Positions 8,059 through 15,437 of a DNA stretch of 34,017 nt are shown here, piece after piece; the first letter of the stretch is position 1; each line of letters opens with the position of its first letter. The position numbers and the translations under genes are program-made. The DNA lies in contig NZ_JAKRNI010000030.1 of assembly GCF_022346945.1 (NCBI RefSeq), positions 1-34,017 of the forward strand. The letters run 5' to 3'. Source of the stretch: Microbacterium sp. ACRRU. GTDB taxonomy: Bacteria > Actinomycetota > Actinomycetes > Actinomycetales > Microbacteriaceae. The notes under the pieces were generated by a model, which was not told the origin of the DNA, did no database searches, and saw only the letters and a list, made by a program, of their open reading frames with translations.

Positions 8059-9119
8059 GCCGCGAGGGCGTCCGACAGCGCGGTGATGTTGCTCTGCATC
8101 CACGAGACGTAAGTCTCCCCCTCGGGAAGGGTCTCCGTGAACTCCAGCACGGGAATGCTCTTGGCCTTGGCCTCGTCCATGACCTGCGTCGTCTCGGCCC
8201 CGCCGGTCTGCGGGTTGACGATCATGACGGCGATCTCGCCCGAGTCGATGAGCTGCAGCGACTCCAGCAGCGTCGCCGGGGGAACGTCCTGGCCCTCCTC
8301 GACGGCCTCGCTGAACGCACTCGGTGTCGCGTTGGTGAGACCGGCGGCCTCGACGAGGTAGACGGGCACGGGCTCGGTCACGAACACCTTCGCGCCGGCA
8401 TCCTTCGCTTCGATCTGACCGAGGGCGTCCTCGAGACCGGCGATCTGCTCGACGAAGGCCTCGGCGTTCGCGGTGAAGTCGGCCGCGTGGTCGGGGGCGA
8501 GCTCGCCGAGGTGCTCGGCGATCGCTTCGGCGAGGTGCTCGACGGTGTGCGGGTCGTACCAGACGTGCTCGTTGAAGCCCTCGATGTGGTTGTGCCCATC
8601 GCCCTCGGCGTGATCGTGACCGTCGCCCTCGGCGTGGGTCTCGCCCTCGGCGTGGTCGTGGTCATCGGCGCTCTCGCTGGGGGCCGCGGATGCCGACGCC
8701 TCGTCGGCATGCGCCTCTTCGTGCGACTCGGCGCCCGGGTAGTCGTGGTTGTACTCCACGGCGGTGAGGACCTCGGCGGTGGACCCGCTCGCCTCGACCA
8801 GCGACTCCATGAACGAGTCGTACCCGCCGCCGTTCTCGATGACGAGCTGCGCGTCCTTGAGGGTGAGCTGGTCCTGCGCGCTGGCCTCGTACGAGTGAGG
8901 ATCCTGCGAGGTCGAGGTGATGATCGACGTGACCTCGACGAAGTCGCCGCCGATCTCCTCCGCGATCGACCCGTACACATTCGTGGATGCCACGACCGAC
9001 ACCGTGTCTGCGGCGCTCTCGGTCGCATCCCCCGCCGTGGGCGTGCCGCCGGCGCAACCGGCGAGGGCGAGCGCGGAGACCGCACCGAGAACGAGGGGAG
9101 CGAGAAGGCGTCGGGTCAT
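8055..9119 (-). CDS. znuA: Zinc-binding lipoprotein of the ABC importer
   Basis: This 354-residue cluster A-I solute-binding protein starts MTRRLLAPLVLGAVSALALA and has a lipobox LAGC with acylated Cys22. Predicted zinc ligands are His75 (in DPHSYE) and His185 (in NEHVWYDPH). Between them lies a His/Asp/Glu-rich loop (about 133-178) with three repeats of an HAEGDGHDH-like unit, typical of zinc-specific ZnuA and absent from manganese homologues. A frame extension to 9155 would place the promoter inside the gene, so the ATG at 9119 is preferred. A GGGAGG sits only 1 nt from this ATG, too close for a normal Shine-Dalgarno sequence, which supports a leaderless message. It is the first gene of the znuACB-zur operon. 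Confidence 0.93.
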   Translation of the reverse strand: MTRRLLAPLVLGAVSALALAGCAGGTPTAGDATESAADTVSVVASTNVYGSIAEEIGGDFVEVTSIITSTSQDPHSYEASAQDQLTLKDAQLVIENGGGYDSFMESLVEASGSTAEVLTAVEYNHDYPGAESHEEAHADEASASAAPSESADDHDHAEGETHAEGDGHDHAEGDGHNHIEGFNEHVWYDPHTVEHLAEAIAEHLGELAPDHAADFTANAEAFVEQIAGLEDALGQIEAKDAGAKVFVTEPVPVYLVEAAGLTNATPSAFSEAVEEGQDVPPATLLESLQLIDSGEIAVMIVNPQTGGAETTQVMDEAKAKSIPVLEFTETLPEGETYVSWMQSNITALSDALAA

Positions 9120-9126
9120 GCCTCCC

Positions 9127-9155
9127 ACGGTAATCGTTATGATAACCGTTCTCAA
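9127..9155 (-). promoter_or_regulatory. znuA promoter with embedded Zur-box candidate
   Basis: On the minus strand a -35 TTGAGA (9150-9155) and a -10 TACCGT (9127-9132) are separated by exactly 17 nt, and the -10 lies 7 nt before the znuA ATG. A 21-bp near-palindrome at 9128-9148 covers the spacer and most of the -10. Sixteen of its 20 non-central positions are symmetric, and its core is GGTTATCATAACGATTACC. The AT-rich symmetric core resembles Fur-family Zur boxes. Zinc-loaded Zur bound here would block RNA polymerase. Confidence 0.7.
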
Positions 9156-9182
9156 ACCAGCGCCCCGGTCTTCGAGGGATTC

Positions 9183-9671
9183 TCAGGGACCCGCCGGTCG
9201 CTCACGGCCGTTCACCGAGCGCAGATCGGCGTAGAGATCCCGCCACAAGCGGTGAAGATGGGCGGGGTCCGCCGACGCGGGGCGCTGCGAGGCCGTCGCG
9301 AGGAACTCCCCGACGAGGCGATAGCGCTCCTCCGGCAGGATTCGGGCCGCATCCGCGCACAACTCCACGCGGGCCAGGCGGGCTCGCGCCGGGCTGGTCG
9401 CCCGGTGCAGGGCATTGTTCACCGAGGCGGCGAACGCCAGGGCAACCAGCGCCGCAGCCTCCACGAGGACGACCGTTGCTCCCACCACCGAGGTGATCAC
9501 GAAGAGCACCACGAACAACGGCCCGGAGAAGCGGTGCAGGAACAGCATCCGCCGCACGAGCGCGGGGGAATCCGGCGGGAAGAGCACGACGGTGACCGTG
9601 CCGGCTCGGTAGCGCCGCGGATGCGCCGCGGTGTATCCCCACAGAAGGTCCGACCGGAAGAACGCCGTCAC
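9183..9671 (-). CDS. Small two-helix membrane protein at the end of the mrp operon
   Basis: The 162-residue protein has two hydrophobic segments (about 48-66 and 68-86). A charged C-terminal cytoplasmic part follows, rich in Arg, Ala and Leu and probably helical. The GTG start overlaps the mrpG stop (GTGA at 9668-9671), so it is made together with the antiporter. I do not recognise the family. Its attachment to the operon suggests an accessory or assembly role, but this is only inferred. It ends 64 nt before the znuA start codon. Confidence 0.68.
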   Translation of the reverse strand: MTAFFRSDLLWGYTAAHPRRYRAGTVTVVLFPPDSPALVRRMLFLHRFSGPLFVVLFVITSVVGATVVLVEAAALVALAFAASVNNALHRATSPARARLARVELCADAARILPEERYRLVGEFLATASQRPASADPAHLHRLWRDLYADLRSVNGRERPAGP

Positions 9672-10015
9672 GACGTCTCACCGTCCTTCGCGTCGGACTC
9701 CAGCGCGGCGGTGTCCGTCCCGGCGACGAAGCGATGACCCGAAAGCACGGCCGCACGCGCGATCGCAATCGCGCCCACGGCAGAGGTGAGCAGCTGCAGC
9801 ACGATGGCGATGACGACCTTGACGAGCGTGTCCACGGACGGCTGCAGCAGCGCGGCCCCTCCGCAGACCAGGATGACGCCGATGCCGCCCGCCGTGGCGA
9901 CGGCCGAGACGCGGGTGTAGACGTCGCGGAACCGGAGGAGGCCGACGGCCGCGAGGACGAAGATCGCCGAACCCGCGAGGACGGCGACATTCCCGACGAC
10001 GGTGAGGGCGATCAT
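9668..10015 (-). CDS. mrpG: Mrp Na+/H+ antiporter subunit G
   Basis: The 115-residue subunit has three hydrophobic helices and the family segment AAVGLLRFRDVYTRVSAVATAGGIGVIL (about 22-49), characteristic of MnhG/MrpG. A much longer open frame exists upstream, but the ATG at 10015 gives an ATGA overlap with mrpF and the correct family length. It is part of the hetero-oligomeric Mrp complex that exchanges cytoplasmic Na+ for H+ in salt and alkaline stress. Confidence 0.92.
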   Translation of the reverse strand: MIALTVVGNVAVLAGSAIFVLAAVGLLRFRDVYTRVSAVATAGGIGVILVCGGAALLQPSVDTLVKVVIAIVLQLLTSAVGAIAIARAAVLSGHRFVAGTDTAALESDAKDGETS

Positions 10016-10269
10016 CGCTTTCCTCCCGTGAGCGCACGGGCCAGCGACACGGCGGCGAGGAAGGCGACGAGCGTGGCGATGAGGACGAGGTCGAACGTTC
10101 CGACGCTCGCCATCCGCGTGCCGACCAGGGCGATCAGGCCGATGAGGCTGAACGTCAGCAGGTCGGCGGCGACCACCCGGTCGGCGGGGGATGGGCCGCG
10201 CGCGATGCGCCACACCGAGAGCAGGAGGGCGATGCTGCACGCGACGATCGCGATGTCGAGCGGGTTCAT
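10012..10269 (-). CDS. mrpF: Mrp Na+/H+ antiporter subunit F
   Basis: The 85-residue, three-helix protein contains the MrpF motif RIARGPSPADRVVAADLL (about 22-39), the best-conserved part of this subunit, followed by two further helices. It overlaps mrpE and mrpG by 4 nt each. Confidence 0.92.
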   Translation of the reverse strand: MNPLDIAIVACSIALLLSVWRIARGPSPADRVVAADLLTFSLIGLIALVGTRMASVGTFDLVLIATLVAFLAAVSLARALTGGKR

Positions 10270-10625
10270 GAGCGGGGCCTCCCGGTCGTCGCGGCGACGA
10301 GTCGCCGGTCGATGTCGCGCAGATCCGCGAGTGCGGCCTCGGCGTCACGGTCATAGACGGAGTGCACGAGGATCTCTCGTCCGCCCTCCTCGGTGCGCTC
10401 GACACCCAATGTCAGGGTTCCCGGCGTGAGGGTGATCAGCACGCTCAGTACGGTCACGTGACCGTCGCGTGCGTCGCCCATATCGAGCCGGACGACGCGC
10501 GGAGTGGCGCGGGAGCCCGGGGTGACGACGTCGAGGAGCACGGCACCCGACGACAACACGATCTGCCACAGGAACCAGAGGACGAATCCGAGTAGACGGA
10601 AGGGGAGGGTGAGAACGCGGATCAC
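10266..10625 (-). CDS. mrpE: Mrp Na+/H+ antiporter subunit E
   Basis: The 119-residue protein has an N-terminal membrane helix region (about 8-35). A cytoplasmic part follows with the MrpE hallmarks ITLTPGTLTLGVE (about 64-76) and ILVHSVYDRD. It overlaps mrpD and mrpF by 4 nt. MrpE is a structural subunit required for full antiport in the families studied. Confidence 0.92.
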   Translation of the reverse strand: MIRVLTLPFRLLGFVLWFLWQIVLSSGAVLLDVVTPGSRATPRVVRLDMGDARDGHVTVLSVLITLTPGTLTLGVERTEEGGREILVHSVYDRDAEAALADLRDIDRRLVAATTGRPRS

Positions 10626-12118
10626 GGCAGCACCGCCTCGACATAGGCGCGGGTATCGAGCAGACCTGCCGCCGCGACGGTCGCCAGGTCGAACAGGCCT
10701 TCAGCGCCGAGCCCGAGGCCGAGGGTCACCGCGGCGAGTGTCGCGGCGGGCGCGACGAGGTGCAGCGGGGTGGGCGGCGCCTCGACCACGGCGTGGTCCT
10801 CGTTGCGGAAACTGCCCGTGACGGTCGGCGCGAAGACCGCGTTGAAGATCTTCAGCATCGACATCAGGGTGATGAGGCTCACCGCCAACGCGATGATCGC
10901 GGCGGTGATCTGCCCCGCTTCGACGGCACCCGTGATGAGCGTCAGCTTCGCGAAGAAGCCCGAGAAGGGCGGCAACCCCGCGAGCGAGAGGGCGGCGACC
11001 CCGAAGACGACGGTGAGCAGGGGCTCACGTCCGACCCTGTTGCGGAGGTCAGCGAGGACGTCGGTCCCGTACCGGGTCTCGACCGCGGCGGCCGAGAGGA
11101 ACAACGACGACTTCACGATCATGTGGTGCAGCAGGTAGAAGATGCCCGCCGCGAGCCCGAGCTGCGTGAACAGGGCGACGCCGAGGAGGATGTAGCCGAT
11201 CTGGCTCACCATGTGGAAGGCGAGGATCGACCGGATCCGCGTCTCGCCGACCGCTCCGAGAACCCCGACCACCATCGTGGCGCTGAACAGGACGACACCG
11301 ATCCACAGCCAGCGCTGGTCGCCCTCGAAGACGACGGCGTAGATGCGGTAGATCGCGTAGATCGCGACCTTGGTGTGCAGCGCCGAGAACATCGCCGTGA
11401 CGGCCGGCGAGGTGGACGGATACGCACGGGCCAGCCACCCGTGCACCGGAACGACGGCCGCCTTCATCGCGAGCGCGAACAGGCACACGGCCACGGCCGC
11501 CGCCGTCAGGTCGGACGTGGCGGCTGCGTCGCTCAGCTCGGCGAGATTGACGGTGCCGGCCGTGCCGTAGACCAGAGCGACACCGGCCAGGAACACCGTC
11601 GAGACGAACAGGTTGAACGTGACGTACAGCCGGGAGCCGACCACGCTGCGGAGGGTGCCCTTCCCCTTTTGGGCGATGACCAGCAGGCCGTAGGACGGCA
11701 GCAGCATCACCTCGATGAAGACGAAGAGGTTGAACAGGTCGGCGGTCAGCAGCGCCCCGTTGACGCCGGCGATCAGCACGAGCACGAGGGACGCGAACAG
11801 CGGGTGGCGTCCCGTACCGCCGACGAGCGCGAACCAGCAGCTGACCAGAGTCAGAACACCGGCCACCGTCATGACCAGCGCCGAGAACACGTCAGCGACG
11901 AACGGGATCGCGATCCCGCCCGGCCAACCGCCAAGGGCCGCGGCGACGACCTGCCCCTGAGCCGTTGCCGCCACGAGCGCACCCGCGGCAATCGTCGTCG
12001 CGGCGAGGGTCGCAAGGAGAAGCACGGACGACCAGCGATGACTGCGCCGCGCGAAGGCGGCGATTCCGGCGGCGATGAGCGGGACGACGACGAAGAGGGG
12101 AAGGAGGGATGCCATCAT
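10622..12118 (-). CDS. mrpD: Mrp Na+/H+ antiporter subunit D
   Basis: The 498-residue protein is homologous to complex I subunits NuoM/N, with about 14 hydrophobic helices. Conserved ion-path residues are in place: Glu136 in FVFIEVMLLPSYGLL, Lys219 in AMKAAVVPVHGWL, and Lys250 in FSALHTKVAIYA. The ATG at 12118 overlaps the mrpC stop (ATGA), and a second ATG follows directly. It is one of the two large proton-translocating subunits of the complex. Confidence 0.94.
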   Translation of the reverse strand: MMASLLPLFVVVPLIAAGIAAFARRSHRWSSVLLLATLAATTIAAGALVAATAQGQVVAAALGGWPGGIAIPFVADVFSALVMTVAGVLTLVSCWFALVGGTGRHPLFASLVLVLIAGVNGALLTADLFNLFVFIEVMLLPSYGLLVIAQKGKGTLRSVVGSRLYVTFNLFVSTVFLAGVALVYGTAGTVNLAELSDAAATSDLTAAAVAVCLFALAMKAAVVPVHGWLARAYPSTSPAVTAMFSALHTKVAIYAIYRIYAVVFEGDQRWLWIGVVLFSATMVVGVLGAVGETRIRSILAFHMVSQIGYILLGVALFTQLGLAAGIFYLLHHMIVKSSLFLSAAAVETRYGTDVLADLRNRVGREPLLTVVFGVAALSLAGLPPFSGFFAKLTLITGAVEAGQITAAIIALAVSLITLMSMLKIFNAVFAPTVTGSFRNEDHAVVEAPPTPLHLVAPAATLAAVTLGLGLGAEGLFDLATVAAAGLLDTRAYVEAVLP

Positions 12119-12468
12119 CGGTCCGTTTCCTTCCTCTGGGGTGCGGGCTGTTCATCGTCGTCGTCCACGCCCTCGTCCTCCGCCGCACTGCCGGTCACCG
12201 CGAGCACGAGCAGGTAGATCGTGATGGCGAAGGCGATGACGATCGCCGTCAGAACGAAGGCCTGGGGAAGCGGGTCGGCCGTGATCGACGGGTCGGGGTC
12301 CGATCCGAGGGGCTCCCCCCGGCGGCCGATGCCTCCGGCGGAGAAGAAGAGGAGGTTGACCGCGTGCGAGAGCAGGACAAACCCGATGATCACGCGCAGA
12401 CGATCCTTCTGGAGGAGGAGGTAGACCGCTGCGGTCACGAGCGCACCGATGACGAGAGCGAGGATCAT
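12115..12468 (-). CDS. mrpC: Mrp Na+/H+ antiporter subunit C
   Basis: The 117-residue subunit is homologous to NuoK. It has three hydrophobic helices and the family motif RVIIGFVLLSHAVNLLFFS (about 25-43), then DPLPQAFVLTAIVIAFA. The C-terminus is a charged Asp/Glu-rich tail. It is coupled to mrpA and mrpD by 4-nt ATGA overlaps. Confidence 0.93.
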   Translation of the reverse strand: MILALVIGALVTAAVYLLLQKDRLRVIIGFVLLSHAVNLLFFSAGGIGRRGEPLGSDPDPSITADPLPQAFVLTAIVIAFAITIYLLVLAVTGSAAEDEGVDDDDEQPAPQRKETDR

Positions 12469-15233
12469 CGCGCGTCCTCCTTCTGCGTCGCGGAACGTCG
12501 GGTCGGCGGGTCCTCGCGGTGCCCGGGGGGTGTCAACCCGAGGCGGTCCACGGCCGCGAGAATGACACCGAGCACGGCGAGGTAGACCCCGAGGTCGAAC
12601 ACCAGCGCGGTGGTGAACTTGTAGCCGACGATGTCGAGCTGGATGGGCCGCAGGAAGGCGCCGTCGAAGAAACCGAGCAGGCCCGTGCCCACCGCGATCA
12701 GGATGCCGGCACCCGCGATCGCGAGATACGACCGGCGCAGGGTGGCGACGTCGTCCGAGGGAGCGGACAGGTAGATCAAGACGAGGGCCGCCGCCCCGAT
12801 GAGCGCGGCGATGAAGCCGCCACCGGGGGCGTCGTGCCCCCGCAGCAGGGCGTACAGCGACGCCAGCACCATGACCGGCCCGAGAACTCGGGCCGAGCTG
12901 CGCAGGAACACGCTGTTCTCGCTCGCCGATGCGAGGGCGCGGTTGCGCAGCGGCCCCGCAGCGTGCTCGACGGGGGTGCGCGCATCGAGAAGGGCCGTGA
13001 TGGCCACCGCCCCGATCCCGAGCACGACGAGTTCACCGAGGGTGTCCATCGCGCGGAAGTCCACAAGGATCGTATTCACGACATTCGTACCCCCGGTCTC
13101 GGTCTCGGCTTCGCTGAGGAAGTACTCCCCCACCGCCGAGAGCGGGCGCTGGCCGGTGAAGACGAGGGTGGCCACCGTTGCCACCAGCCCGGATGCCACG
13201 GCCGCGGCGCCGGCGAGAACGCGGCGCCGTGCCGGCCCGCGGGGGAAGCGCCGTGGCATCCGGCGGAGCACGATGATCATGACGACCACCGTGAGGATCT
13301 CGACCAGAAGCTGCGTCAGGGCGACGTCGGACGCTCCCAGGAGGAAGAACCACAGCACGACCGCGAATCCGACCACGCCGATGGCGATGACCGCGGTGAG
13401 CCGATACGCCGCACGCACGACGACCACCAATCCGCACGCGACGATGACGGCGAGCGTCCCCTCGAGCAGTCCGTCGGTCGTCGGGGGAACGGCGAGCGAC
13501 GGCACCGCCGCCGGCAGGGCGAGCACCGCGAGCGCGATCAGCACGATGGGGACGACGAGATTCGCGGCCGGCGAGTCCCGACCGGTCAGCGCGCCGACCC
13601 CGGTTCCGAGACGGATGATCCCGCGCTGGAACGCTTCGACCGCGCCGACCCCGGTGACCGCCGTCGTCCGCGGACGGGGACGGTGACGCTCGTAGGCCAG
13701 CCCGAGCGCGATGCCGAGGACGATGGCGCTGAGGGAGAGAACGAGCGCGAGGTTCACGCCGTGCCAGAGATACAGATCGCTGATCGCGTCGACGGCGACT
13801 CCGGCGGCGTCGGCGGCGGCGGGGCGGACGAGCGGCTCGAGCAGCGGCACCGCGGGTCCCAATGCCAGCCCCGCGAGGGCGACGGTCGACACCGAGATCG
13901 ACATCACCGCGGAGGATCGCCACGGGGCCACATCCATGGGGTGACCGCGGAAGATGGGTAGCAGGAGCTTCGTGCTGTAGGCGACGGTGAGGATCGCGGT
14001 GAGGGTGAGGACGCTCACGACGGCCCAGACCAACGGGGCCGGGAACGGCGCATCCAGGTACGCCTCGAACACCAGCTCCTTGCTGACGAATCCGAGCAGT
14101 ACCGGGGCGCCGGCCATGCTCAATCCCGCGAGGACCACCATCGCGGCGTCCCACGGCTTCGCCCGGCCCAGCCCGCTGAGCTCGCGCATGTCACGGGTTC
14201 CCGTGCGGCGCTCGATGAGACCGACGCCCATGAAGGCGGCGGACTTGAACAGCGCGTGTGCGACGACGTGGAGCGTCGCGGCGGTCATCGCCTCGGGCGT
14301 ACCGACGCCGATGACCGCGACGAGCAGGCCCAGCTGACTCACCGTCGAGTAGGCCAGGAGCTTCTTCAGGTCGGTCACCTGCACGGCCAGAGCCCCGCCC
14401 ATCACGGCGGTGAACAGTCCGACCGAGATCAGCAGGACCGGCCAGACCGCCGATTGAGAGGCGGCGGGCGCGAAGAGCAGGAGCAGGAAGATACCCGCCT
14501 TCACCATGGCCGCCGCGTGCAGGTAGGCGCTGACGGGGGCGGGGGCCACCATGGCATCCGGAAGCCAGGCGTGGAACGGGAACTGGGCGGACTTCGTCAT
14601 CGCCGCCAGCGCCACGAGAACAGCCGCGGAGGTGGCGAACACGGGGTCCGACGTCCACGCTTCGCTGGTCAGGGCAGCCGTGAGATCCGAGGTGCCGGTG
14701 CGCACGATGACGAGCACCACCGCGGCCAGGAGCGACAGACCGCCCGCGGCGGTCACGATCAGCGTGCGCGTCGCCGGTTCTCTCGCGGCCGGCCCGGACC
14801 GGAGGATCAGGAGGTACGAGCACAGCGTCGTCAGCTCCCACGCGACGAACAGCACGACGAGGTCGTCGGCCAGGACGAGGGTGAGCATGGCGGCGGCGAA
14901 AGCGGCCATGAGGGTGTAGAACCCTCGCGACCGGGGCGCGCGCAGGTACGACGTGGAGTAGACCATCACGATCGCCCCGATGCCCAGCACGACGACGGCG
15001 AAGAGCAGGGAGAGGCCGTCGAGGCGCAGCCGCAGGGCGATGTCGGCCGAGGGGACCCACGGCCAGATCTCTCGGGCATCGCCCATGATCGCGTGGACCG
15101 ACAGCAGGAGCGCGAGCACGGCGGTCAGAGCGACGGCGATGGCCCATCCGGCGAAACGACGCAGGTATCGGGTGGCGAAGGGCGCCACCAGGGTCGTCAG
15201 CCACGCCAGGCCGACGACGCCGAGCAGGCTCAT
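12465..15233 (-). CDS. mrpA: Mrp Na+/H+ antiporter subunit A fused to subunit B
   Basis: The 922-residue protein starts MSLLGVVGLAWL. The frame extends to 15317, but that extension is hydrophilic and unlike the family. The first ~400 residues are NuoL-like, with Glu133 (AWELTTLCSYLL), Lys214 (AMTKSAQFPFHAWLPDAM) and Lys245 (AAMVKAGIFLLL). A DUF4040/MbhE-like region (roughly 600-680, with ASDVALTQLLVEILTVVVM) follows, then a C-terminal MnhB-like domain (about 745-900, with NTILVDFRAMDTLGE and GHDAPGGGFIAALIGAAALV). This A+B fusion is usual in actinobacteria and explains why no separate mrpB exists. It is the first gene of the operon. Confidence 0.94.
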   Translation of the reverse strand: MSLLGVVGLAWLTTLVAPFATRYLRRFAGWAIAVALTAVLALLLSVHAIMGDAREIWPWVPSADIALRLRLDGLSLLFAVVVLGIGAIVMVYSTSYLRAPRSRGFYTLMAAFAAAMLTLVLADDLVVLFVAWELTTLCSYLLILRSGPAAREPATRTLIVTAAGGLSLLAAVVLVIVRTGTSDLTAALTSEAWTSDPVFATSAAVLVALAAMTKSAQFPFHAWLPDAMVAPAPVSAYLHAAAMVKAGIFLLLLFAPAASQSAVWPVLLISVGLFTAVMGGALAVQVTDLKKLLAYSTVSQLGLLVAVIGVGTPEAMTAATLHVVAHALFKSAAFMGVGLIERRTGTRDMRELSGLGRAKPWDAAMVVLAGLSMAGAPVLLGFVSKELVFEAYLDAPFPAPLVWAVVSVLTLTAILTVAYSTKLLLPIFRGHPMDVAPWRSSAVMSISVSTVALAGLALGPAVPLLEPLVRPAAADAAGVAVDAISDLYLWHGVNLALVLSLSAIVLGIALGLAYERHRPRPRTTAVTGVGAVEAFQRGIIRLGTGVGALTGRDSPAANLVVPIVLIALAVLALPAAVPSLAVPPTTDGLLEGTLAVIVACGLVVVVRAAYRLTAVIAIGVVGFAVVLWFFLLGASDVALTQLLVEILTVVVMIIVLRRMPRRFPRGPARRRVLAGAAAVASGLVATVATLVFTGQRPLSAVGEYFLSEAETETGGTNVVNTILVDFRAMDTLGELVVLGIGAVAITALLDARTPVEHAAGPLRNRALASASENSVFLRSSARVLGPVMVLASLYALLRGHDAPGGGFIAALIGAAALVLIYLSAPSDDVATLRRSYLAIAGAGILIAVGTGLLGFFDGAFLRPIQLDIVGYKFTTALVFDLGVYLAVLGVILAAVDRLGLTPPGHREDPPTRRSATQKEDAR

Positions 15234-15355
15234 GAAGCCCGCCGGTCGACACGGCGGGGGTGAGCGGGCAGGCGGCAGGTCGGTGTGGGCATGGAGGCTC
15301 CGATGGTCGCGCGACACGTCAATGCCGACCAGACTTCCCGGCGCTCCGTAGGCCG

Positions 15356-15361
15356 AATCTA
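15356..15361 (-). promoter_or_regulatory. Possible -10 box of the mrp operon
   Basis: TAGATT lies in the 204-nt gap between the CotH-family gene and mrpA. It would give a 5' untranslated region of about 115 nt. No convincing -35 element was seen. No other structure stands out in this gap. Confidence 0.25.
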
Positions 15362-15437
15362 GCAGCGCGGGATGAACGGGACCTGGATGCCGCCCGCGAT
15401 CAGCGAGGCAGCGCAGGCCGGGCGACCACGTCGCAGG

